DNA of 39,628 nt. Source: Acrasis kona. Lineage: Eukaryota; Heterolobosea; Eutetramitea; Acrasida; Acrasidae. Of the stretch, positions 19,041 through 28,039 are shown piece after piece. Position 1 is the stretch's first letter. Every line of letters starts with the position of its first letter. The DNA lies in assembly GCA_026419775.2 (NCBI GenBank), contig JAOPGA020000979.1:1-39628 (forward strand), given 5' to 3'. The notes beneath the pieces were generated by a model that was given only the letters and a program-made list of their open reading frames with translations, was not told the DNA's origin and made no database searches. A program made the translations under genes and the position numbers.

Positions 19041-19662
19041 TTATATATGCGGGTCTTCGCTGGAAGATTCTAATTGACCAAGCATATTCACAATAAGCCA
19101 ACGTTCAACTAGAACTTACGTGTATTTTCAATAAAAGAATTAAAATATAGATGATGAACGAGAAATAGAAAAGGAGTCACTATAAAATTAAAGAGGAAAG
19201 GAAAGATTCCACGGTTCATCAAACAATTCGTTTGTTGGAAGTTAGAGTGGGATGGTGTGCCAAGTGGAAGAGGCCGTGTGGTGGTATGTTCAATTTTTAA
19301 AGCGAATGTCAAAAAGTATGCAATCTCTTGTGCAACAAGTATAACGAATACATTGTCTAATCTGTACCAATTGCGAGCGTTCATGTTGCAAACTTTAATA
19401 CCTGCAGAGTCACAAACGTGGTAGAATATGGATGTTACTAGACTCATAAATTTAATAATACCCTCAACATACGCCCCTTTTCTAATAATACCAATAGTGG
19501 TGGAACGGCTGTGAGATTAGTAACGAACACAACGAGGACCTCCACAATCTTGTCATTTGGTAGGTCGCTTGACTCTTGTGTCAAATTATAAATCGCATCC
19601 AAGAAGAATACTGCTCCTGTCAAAAAAGGATTGAATAAAGGAAGGCAGTCTCCGTCGAACAT
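19041..19662 (-). CDS. Multi-TM protein, TMEM8/PGAP6-like (CREST superfamily) candidate
   Basis: Exons 19473-19662, 19120-19437 and 19041-19069 (introns 35 and 50 nt) give 178 aa from the ATG of MFDGDCLPLFNP. Four or five hydrophobic segments are seen. The first junction creates GLTSIFYHVCDSAG, followed by RLDNVFVILVAQE, matching the S-x3-H...D pattern of the TMEM8/PGAP6/myomaker branch of CREST putative hydrolases (compare STFYHACD). The protein is shorter than typical relatives (~220 aa or more), and later CREST histidines were not identified, so function may be reduced. Without the last intron the frame would end slightly earlier (NTRKF). The family call is moderate. Confidence 0.55.
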
Positions 19663-19805
19663 ACAATCAATCTAAAAATTGTGTTTTCAGATCCAATAGG
19701 TTGCGTCCGGAAAAGCACAACAATTGGATACAGCCTTTGTATATGTTCATATTGATTTAAACTTTAATAATAAAAAGTAAATTAATTAAATTTATAGTTT
19801 GTATT

Positions 19806-20134
19806 TTATGATTGTTGAGACATCTCTTCATCTTGGGTTTGAGGTCTACCAGATACTAAGAATTGGTTAAAGGTTGTATGTATGAGCACTTACAAGCAAA
19901 AGGTGGGGGATTGGCCTTCCCGCGAATAAGCATAACCATGACAAACACGGCGATAGCGATTGAGCCAACGCTAATTATGGCCGCCACACTAGCACTTCCC
20001 CAAGTGGACTTAGCTTTTATTACTTCTGGTGGAACAGTGATCGGTAATGTTGTATTGCCTACTTGTTGGTAGGACAATCCAATGGCCAATAAAAGTGTGG
20101 TTGCTAGGACGATCTGTGAAGACAACTTGTTCAT
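19806..20134 (-). CDS. Small secreted/type I single-pass membrane protein
   Basis: Exons 19894-20134 and 19806-19855 (38-nt intron) give 96 aa. It has a signal peptide (MNKLSSQIVLATTLLLAIGL), a short extracellular part with an N-glycosylation site (GNTTLPITVP) and a TM helix (~48-68, VAAIISVGSIAIAVFVMVML). A short cytosolic tail ends DEEMSQQS. An upstream ATG in the same frame (20173) would spoil the signal peptide and overlaps the divergent methyltransferase gene. No homologue is recognised. Its start codon is only 22 bp from the start of the methyltransferase gene on the other strand. Confidence 0.65.
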
Positions 20135-20156
20135 TTTGTAGCTTACAATTTTAAAA
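20135..20156. promoter_or_regulatory. 22-bp divergent intergenic segment
   Basis: This separates the start codons of the minus-strand membrane protein and the plus-strand methyltransferase. It is too short for two conventional promoters and leaders, so the transcripts probably overlap or begin inside each other's coding sequence. Confidence 0.45.
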
Positions 20157-23100
20157 ATGAAAAGCACTGACATCTACGCACATAGCCGCCTGGGCGGCTC
20201 TATGCACGTAATAAAAAAAAATAGCGTCAGTAAACCGATAACAGATTCGATCTTTGATCGAGTGATATATGAATTGGACTTCAATCGTGTTTATCCTGGA
20301 GACTTTATAATAGTCGTTGATGCGAACTGGATTGAATTCGTTAGGAAGACAATGAAAGAAAGATTAATTCTTGAAGGGTTTCCAGATGCAAACTTCAGAG
20401 TCATGACGATACATCGACTTGCGAAAGAAACGTTGGAGATAGCTGGCCATGCATATAAAATTGCAGATGACGAAGAATTTGATGAGCTTGTAATCGCTTC
20501 AGTTAAAAATCATCAATCAAAATGCACTTTTCACAAAGATGCTTGTAATCACCTACTCGAGCAACTAGATGTCGTCAAGAATACACTACTAAACAATTAC
20601 AGCGGACAAAATTTGGATTCGTGCTTAAGAAACATCATTTCAGAATACAAACAGCTCTGTGTGTCGTCACTTATTATACATATGGCACATTTAATTCCCG
20701 AAGCAACGGCTTCGATCAGAAACCATCAAGGACGCCGAAGCGAACATATTATCGTGGATAATTACCACAAATACGACCCCATACAAAGAACATTTTTGTT
20801 CGAGCTATTCAAAAGAATGCCCTTTACTTGCTTTACAACGCACACAAAAGAAACTGACATACCGGAGAGAAAATTTAAACAATTCACAAAAATTGCAGAA
20901 CCTCCATTCAAGTCGTTCGATCTAAGAAAGGTAACAAAGGATGAAAGTCCTACAAAAAAACAAAAAACAAGTCAAGGAAAAATCATTTCTTATAATGAAA
21001 TTAGTTCTAGTGTTTATTCCATCTTGTGTACATGCTCTTGTGGCCGTTTTATTGATGAAAAAGAAATTAGGTCCATGCGTAGTGAATTGTTGTGTTATAC
21101 GTGTAACTCTTGTCTTAAACCTCAAATAATTATTAACAAAAATGTCATCTATAATTTATATGATGTTGATTATGTTTGGGAAAAGTATATGCATTACCTT
21201 GAAGATGCCATGCATCATTTCTCAGAGCATGAATTGTTCACGGTAAATCCCGAACTGTACTGGAGCATTAAATTCTGGTTGTTCCCTTACGAAAAACATA
21301 TACCGCATACTTTTAATAAAAGGAAATTGAGTAATGTTCCGACGAAATTTGCTGGGTTGTGTTTGCTGCCTTATGTTGATACTTATAAAAAATATTTGAC
21401 CAAAGTTGAGAAGCCTTCCACCATTCCAAAGCCGCAAGAAGTTTCCACACAAACCGCAAAGATGAAGGGTGCCCAATTGTTTTTTGGTTCTGAACAAGTA
21501 TGTATTGGTGATTTTGTAAAAATAAAAGCTGATGGTCAACCTTATCACATTGTGAGGGTTGAATCAATTTATTGTTCTGCGTTTAAAATTTATGGAAAAA
21601 GATTCAAAAGACACATTGATGTCTTGAAAGCTTACAACAATTTCGAGTATGAAAACAATCCAAATTTCATTTCAGATGCAGACATTGCGTTAAAAAATTA
21701 CATGTGTAAGGACGAAAGAGAACTATACTACTGTGATGAAGAAACTGTATGTTTTAAGAATTGTTCAAATTTAATTGTTTTTCTCAGAGTTATGACATTG
21801 TGTACATTGCCGGCAAATGTCAAGTCTTGTTTATAAACGACATTCGTCGCTTCCAGCCCTTTAGTGACAAAAAGGACATACTTTACTGCAGGTAAGTATA
21901 AAACAACCTCAAGTCAGTTCGTTAATTAGTAGGTTTATGGTTACAGACAACGGTCTTAGTCCAGTACCAGAACCACTTCTCTTGTCAACAATCCAATCTC
22001 TTCCAAAAGTATTTGATTTTTGTAAGAGCGATTTTATGTCCTTCATTCCCACACGTAGACCAAAAGTCATGGATGTTTTTAGTGGCTGTGGCGGTTTGAG
22101 TATCGGGTTCGAACAAGAAGGGTGTGATATGGCTTATGCAGTGGACATTGATAGCGAGGCTGCAAAAACATATAGAAAAAACTTTCCAACTGTGAGAACA
22201 GTTAATTGTGATCTTAATGACTACCTCACCTATACAATGTGTAGTCATGACTTGCATCTACAATACGTGGATCACATAAAGACCATTCCGTCAACTCCAA
22301 ATGTAATTATCAACTCTATACGCACTAAAGATGGGTATGTATGCTTGTGTTCATGTATCTTCTTAACATTAAAGCGTGCACCAATTTCTTGTACAAAGGA
22401 ACTGGTTGACTGCCAGAGAAATCAACGATGAAGGTAGTATTGCATACTTCATCAAAAGTACTTTTGGTAAGTACCCTAGGCCTCGAGAAATCGATCTAAT
22501 TATGGGTGGACCGCCTTGTCAAGGTTTTTCTGGTTAGTTAAAAAAAATTAATTTGAAAATTAATTTTTAAAATAGATTTGAATCGTCATAAAAATGTCTT
22601 GACCATGGAAAATCAGAAAAATTCGATGATGTTGGTGATGTTGGCCTTAATTGATTTTTTGAAACCAAATTATGTTCTAATTGAGAATGTTCCTCCAATG
22701 TTGGCCACTAATGCCCCCTTGATTGTAAAAAAATATTTACAACAAATGGGCTACTCCATATCTATTGATGAATTAAATGCAAGGCATTTTGGTCTGCCAC
22801 AAGGTCGCTCCAGAATATTCTTCTGGGCAGCATTGAAAGGAAATCCCATTCCTAATCCTCCTGAACAAATTTATGCAGCGAAAATTGTGACGAAAACACA
22901 AGAAAATTATAGGTACCTATTGCGTGCCCATCCTGGTCGAAGTTGTGCTGGTTTATTCCCCGAGACTACAATTAGAGATATCTTTACGGACCTGCCGAAA
23001 TTTGATTGTAGTAACAATGAAAAAAGTAACAAAAATAAAGTTAAAAAATATAGATTTGCGCCGATGAATACTCATCAGGCGAGATTTAGGGGTATTTCCA

Positions 23101-23885
23101 TTACAAATGTTAATAATGATGATGCCTTGACTATGCATAAGACTTTTGATAAATGTAAAGACACTACACTAAAATTAATCCGTGCACTTCCTAGAAGGCC
23201 AGGGGCCTCCGCATACACTGATTTGAATACGAGTATGTGGCGTCTCATCCGAAAGGGTTATTATAATTGTAAGGGTAAGAAAGACAAAGTGATCCGAAGA
23301 ATGATTTGGGGAAAGCATATTGGCACCCTAGTCACCAGGCCAGACATCTTCTGGTCTTCTGTGCTGCATCCTGTCCAAAATAGAGCTCTATCCGTTAGGG
23401 AAGCCGCTAGGTGTCAAGGCATTCCTGATCGTTTTACGTTTACAGGTGAGCATACTGATTGTTATAAGCAAGTCGGTAACGCAGTTGCCGTCAATGTCAG
23501 TCGTGCAATTGCAAAAGAATTCAAGAAAGCATGGTGCTCTAGTAATGGTGGTAGAGTTGAGGGTACAAGTCAGTTAGTTAGAAAATACGGGTGGCTGGAT
23601 AGTACGCAACTTGATGTTCAAGCAGCAGAGCAGCATTTGAACGACATATTAGAGCCTTTGGAAGAATTCAAAGACCCTGACTTTAAAAAGGTTGCCAAGA
23701 ATAGTGTAGTGAACAAAAGAAGTGTTGACAGATTTTTAAAGGGAGGTGGCCAAGGCTACTCTCAGACGACTAGGACTCCGCTTGAGAATGCCATTAATAC
23801 TCAAACATTGACTCAAATGAAAAGGAAGAAGAGAAACTTCATTAGAAGTCAAACCCAACAAACCAGTTCTTATGTTTTATTATAA
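20157..23885 (+). CDS. DNA (cytosine-5) methyltransferase with BAH and degenerate UvrD-helicase-like N-terminus
   Basis: Exons 20157-21746, 21788-21891, 21930-22334, 22375-22532 and 22576-23885 (introns 41, 38, 40 and 43 nt) give 1188 aa. All main C5-MTase motifs are present: DVFSGCGGLSIGF (~613), GGPPCQGFS with catalytic Cys ~748 (TGT at 22517), ENVPP, QGRSR and KQVGNAV. A BAH domain (~445-565) is completed across intron 1 (YDIVYIAGKCQVLF). Residues 291-319 hold a CxCxC/CxxCxxC cluster that may bind zinc, and PTKKQK (~266) may be an NLS. Residues ~30-240 are collinear with UvrD-type SF1 helicases (FRVMTIHRLAKETL; EHIIVDNYHKYDPIQ), but Walker A is absent and the DE of Walker B is DN, so no ATPase is expected. 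Intron 2 has a TAG-TAG tandem acceptor (21929 or 21932). Confidence 0.9.
20181..20205 (+). other. GC-rich hairpin just after the methyltransferase start codon
   Basis: AGCCGCC (20184-20190) and GGCGGCT (20193-20199) form a perfect 7-bp stem with a 2-nt loop. CAT/ATG can extend it past a 2-nt bulge. It lies 25 nt into the coding sequence in an otherwise AT-rich setting, and could affect translation. Confidence 0.55.
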
Positions 23886-24313
23886 AAATGGTTCTAAGAT
23901 TGACTTGTTGTTAGTCCGCATAAATAATTCGCCCACTTATTGTTCTTGCTGTATTTTATCAACCTACGATACCCACCGATAAAGAAAATATTCGATGATA
24001 TTTTTATGACATTAAAAAATAAGTATTGACCGGGGTACTCGAATTGGTAATTACTGTTTATTTCAATAATTGAAAGTGAAAAAAATGACCAGCAACTGAT
24101 TGCACCGTATTCGGTTACTTAAAATTAGTACGATGCTATTGTTAAACTCATCAATCTTCTTCAGATACAGGCAATACGAATCCTATTGATTTGCACCAAA
24201 ACAGGTCAATGTCAAATGTCGGATGTTAATTGGTAGGTACAAAAGGTTTTCTTTTTGCTCAACTACTAAAACACAAAAAGACAAGCACAGCGCCGTTATA
24301 ACTGAATCATAGA
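23886..24313. other. Intergenic region, no gene seen
   Basis: AT-rich 428 bp between the methyltransferase stop and the phosphatase ATG. It should contain the poly(A) site of the first and the promoter of the second. No repeat, RNA gene or reading frame worth reporting. Confidence 0.5.
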
Positions 24314-25318
24314 ATGGCCGGACCAGGGAGAGACTCACAAACTACACTCGCGAGCTTGGTTACACAAGTCACAAAGGTACCAACTTATGAGGCATATAAT
24401 GATGAAGGGACCCCTAACTCCGTAACCACTGATTCAACATACATTACTCCACACACCCCAAGTACACCAGGAACACACCTATCAAATATACCAAAAACTT
24501 CCTCCATCGCTAATAGAAATAGTGCAAACTCACCTGTTGGTGTTGGCTCCACAGTCGGAGTAAGCGCAACACCAGCTGCGAGTAGCAACAATCTTCTAGA
24601 AGTGATTATCAAATCCTTGACCTCATGCTTCACTAAAAGTTCAACACAAACTAGTGTTTCTACTACCAACCCTCCAAAACCATCTACTTCTACCCAACCT
24701 GTACTACAAAAGAAGCCTTCAACAAGAGTAATATCCCAAGGTTTACTTCCGGAGCAACTGCCACAACATAAAGGGAAGAAAACACTAGTGCTTGACTTGG
24801 ATGAGACCCTTGTCCATTCTTGCTTTACACACGTTCCAAACTCTGACTTTTACATCCCTATAGTCATCGAGGGAACTAAACACACTGTATACGTTCTCAA
24901 GCGTCCCTTCGTCGATGAGTTCTTGACAGAAATGGCAAAGATTTATGAGATCGTTATCTTCACAGCCAGTGTATCATTATATGCCAATCCTCTACTAGAC
25001 TTACTAGACCCCAACAGAGTAATCACACACAGATTATTTAGAGAACACTGTACTTTTGTTGATGGACTCTATGTCAAGGATCTCAGTAAACTAGGAAGAG
25101 ATGTAGATAGCACCATCATAGTAGATAATTCTAGAGTTTGTTACAAGTTTCAACCTCAAAATGCGATGCCAAGCATCACCTGGTTAGAAGATAAATCTGA
25201 TAATCAGCTAGTAAGAATGATCCCATACTTGGTTAGAATCAAAGATGAACCACGCGTATACGATGTATTAAAAGAATTCCGGGAGAGCGAATCTAACTGG
25301 TCAGTTAACCAGTGGTAA
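24314..25318 (+). CDS. SCP/FCP1-type (CTD small phosphatase-like) HAD protein phosphatase
   Basis: A single exon of 334 aa from ATG. The first ~150 residues are Ser/Thr/Pro-rich and disordered. The catalytic domain (~155-325) begins TLVLDLDETLVHSCF, holding the DxDxT/V signature (Asp161 nucleophile, Asp163 acid/base). EIVIFTASVSLYANPLLDLL and VDSTIIVDNSRVCYKFQPQN are the other conserved blocks of small CTD phosphatases and Dullard-like enzymes. These dephosphorylate RNA polymerase II CTD or other phosphoserine targets such as lipin. No TM segment precedes the domain as it does in Dullard, so an SCP-like nuclear/cytosolic role is more likely. Confidence 0.93.
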   Translation: MAGPGRDSQTTLASLVTQVTKVPTYEAYNDEGTPNSVTTDSTYITPHTPSTPGTHLSNIPKTSSIANRNSANSPVGVGSTVGVSATPAASSNNLLEVIIKSLTSCFTKSSTQTSVSTTNPPKPSTSTQPVLQKKPSTRVISQGLLPEQLPQHKGKKTLVLDLDETLVHSCFTHVPNSDFYIPIVIEGTKHTVYVLKRPFVDEFLTEMAKIYEIVIFTASVSLYANPLLDLLDPNRVITHRLFREHCTFVDGLYVKDLSKLGRDVDSTIIVDNSRVCYKFQPQNAMPSITWLEDKSDNQLVRMIPYLVRIKDEPRVYDVLKEFRESESNWSVNQW

Positions 25319-26167
25319 GCCCTAAATAATTGTAATAAAATTTTTTGACATATGAAATGTTGATTTGATTGAATTCTTAACTAACCTTGAAAGTTGTAAG
25401 CAGAGATGTAGTTGACTGGCTGATTTAGATGTTGTCACATAAACATGTAAACTACTTATGTTTCTTTAATCTGAACGCTTGCCGAAAAGCTACCTAGGAA
25501 GAAGTAGTATTACAACACAAGCAGGGGCTACGAGTATATAAATAATTCAAATCAAATGGGATAGTGTGAGACTTCTAATCTTGATGTCGAGGGGCGTACA
25601 TGTATAAATAGTTTCAAAAAAAACGTTAATAGTCTATACGTCATGATGTGTTACACAATTGAAGCGCAGCATACGTTTTGATGGCAAAGTAATGCCATCA
25701 AACAATTGATGCCTGTTCAATTCATCAGTTCAACATCCAATCAATGTTCTAAAAAAACCGCTTCTTAACGTTATTTTTGCCTCGTGAAAACAATGTGTGC
25801 TGACGAAATTGCAAAGAGTCGATTTATTGACACGGTATTACATTCCTAAATGAATATATTTCAGAAATAACAAAGCTTGTTGCAACTATTACTGTTGTAC
25901 TTACTAATAAAAAGGTGAACATTATGTCTTATATTACGATGTATGGTTGACTTTACTTCTGCTTTTACAATGCTGAATGGTACATTTTTAGGAAGTTCCA
26001 AACACTTTAGCGACAACGTTTTTATATCATAACTGTGCACGGATAGTCTTTACGTGGAAGAGATCCAAATTCAACAGAAGAATCACAACAAAATGATTGA
26101 ATCAACACCCGACTACCAAAAGCAGTTCTAATTATCACAAATATTATTCTTATTCAAGAAAGAAACA
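25319..26167. other. Long intergenic region with one strong hairpin
   Basis: 849 bp with no supported coding sequence. TATA-like runs occur near 25534 and 25600. A 10-bp perfect inverted repeat lies at 25677-25702. Extra 5' exons of the formin gene could hide here but none is evident. Confidence 0.45.
25677..25702. other. Perfect 10-bp stem, 6-nt loop hairpin
   Basis: TTTGATGGCA (25677-25686) pairs with TGCCATCAAA (25693-25702) around the loop AAGTAA. No run of T follows and no flanking gene end explains it. It may be a transcription-factor palindrome, a small structured RNA element or chance. Confidence 0.5.
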
Positions 26168-27898
26168 ATGGAAGTGATAACTCTCTCGCTTCATTATCTT
26201 GTTGCACAACTAGTACAAAATTCTATTACGTAAGTTTTGTCTCATGAAAGTACCAACAATTTAAGAGAACAAGACGATGAGGAAGAAGAGGAGGACCAAA
26301 TGGATGAGCAGCGTAGTGCTCCAGTGAAAGAAGACTCAAAGATTGATGGAAACAAATCTAATGCTACGATAATGCAAGTCAAGCAAGTGCCTAGCGAACA
26401 AAATTCAGATAAAAATTTGAAATGTGAACCACCTTCAATTATAATACAAAAAGAAGATCTACCGAACTGTGCACCACCTCCACCTCCGCCACCTCCACCA
26501 ATGTTAGGTGCAGGACCTCCACCTCCACCTCCGCCACTCGGTGGTGGCCTTCCACCAATGGGCATGAATTCATCTCTTCCATCTTTGCCCACTAAGAAGC
26601 CTACCAAAGTTGTTAGGTCTTTTTTCTTTGAACCACTTTCAAAAAACCCAAATGACCTCAAGGAAACAATTTTTATAAAAAAAAACATTGCTTTGGATTC
26701 GAATGATATACTTGATACCCTCGATGCAGACATGTTAGAGAATATGTTTGCCGCAAATTCGAATGTATCAAAAGTTGATGCGGCACCCGCTGTGCCAAAG
26801 AAAAATTACATTTCTGTAATTGAAGACTCTAATAGGTCTCATGCAATATCTCTTCGTCTTGGTTCTCTAAAAAACCAAGGTTTATCTGTAGATAAAATTG
26901 CGGCAGCTGTTCTTTCCATGGACGACTCTGTATTAGAAGAGGGTGCATTGGAAAGCTTAGCAGTAATCTCTCCGACAAATGAAGAATTGACCACTCTAAG
27001 AAATCTAGGTGATGTGGATCATGGTGTACTGCAGGAACCTGAACAATTGTTTTTTAAACTAATAAATCTAAATAACATACCGGCCCGTTTGACGTGCTGG
27101 CTTTTCACTCTTCGTTTCGATAAATCATTATCTCGAATGGATGAATCCATAGAGATTATCTTGAGTGCATGTGTGGAGGTGGGCGAAAGTAAAAAGTGGC
27201 TGAGTATTCTAAGTCTGATCCTCACTGTTGGTAACTACATGAATGGTGGGAAGAAGGGAAAGAATTACGGGTTTAAACTTTCTAGTCTGGTTCGGTTAAA
27301 CGATACAAAAGCAACGGATGGTTCGCATTCCACTTTGCTTCAGTTCTTAGTCCAATGGGTCGAAAAATCTCATCCTCATCTGTTGGATGTCGATTCCGAG
27401 TTGACTAATGTCAGCAGCGCTTGTAAAACCATTTTGAGTTCAATAAAAGAAGACGCATCAAAAGCTAGAGAGGGCGTCAATCTGATTAACGAACAAGTCA
27501 GATCAATCAACAACAGTAATTCATGCTCAGAGTTTGAAACCTTGTTTAAAAATAAGATGATGTCATTTAACCAGTCTGCTTCTGATCGATTAAAACTAGT
27601 TGAGAACAAAATCACTTCATCTCAAGAGAAACTGTGCAATCTTGCTAAACTGTACAATGAATCTGAACAAGAAATCCTTGCAGAGCCAGACAAGTTCTTC
27701 CAACACATTGATAACTTTGTCCAACTATTCAAGCAGTGTATATCCAATCTAAATGAGAAGAGAAAAATGGAGGAGCAGAAATTGTTGAGAAGGAGTAGGG
27801 CTTCATTCAGGTTCAGTAAAGCGCTTGACGATGAAAATGGTGATGCTTGGAAGAAACTGATGTCTGACATTTCGACATTCGATGATGTGACAAAATAA
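26168..27898 (+). CDS. Formin (FH1-FH2)
   Basis: Exons 26168-26229 and 26266-27898 (36-nt intron) give 564 aa. The frame also starts at a TTG inside the proposed intron, but splicing gives a clean ATG start (MEVITLSLHYLVAQLVQNSI). After an acidic stretch comes an FH1 segment with proline runs (PPPPPPPPPM; GPPPPPPPLGGG) that should bind profilin-actin. The FH2 domain (~130-545) carries AISLRLGSLKNQGLS, SILSLILTVGNYMNGG and GFKLSSLVRLNDTKATDG, with a long coiled C-terminal part. It nucleates and elongates actin filaments. No GBD/FH3 regulatory region and no DAD-like tail is evident, so autoinhibition of the usual type appears absent. The stop overlaps an AATAAA. Confidence 0.9.
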
Positions 27899-28039
27899 AT
27901 GAAAACTACCTTACTGAGCGAAATTTGATTCTTTTAATTCTGTTCACCGTTGCACTTCTAATTATATCCTGTCGTCAATCACTAACAAACATTTCATGCC
28001 CTCTAACCCTTCAACGAGAACTATCACTCTGATATCAAT

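Noticed and set aside
19385-19424. Apparent 40-nt GT-AG intron in the TMEM8-like gene
   Set aside because: Removing it shifts the frame and gives an immediate stop; the unspliced sequence stays open and carries the RLDN motif.
22533-22575. 12-bp AT inverted repeat in methyltransferase intron 4
   Set aside because: Composed only of A/T runs in a 43-nt AT-rich intron; likely composition-driven.
26237-26265. TTG start for the formin frame
   Set aside because: Lies within a 36-nt segment with good donor and acceptor; splicing gives a proper ATG start.
26242-26733. 163-codon minus-strand frame with long Gly runs
   Set aside because: Mirror of the formin proline-rich FH1 codons and acidic repeat.
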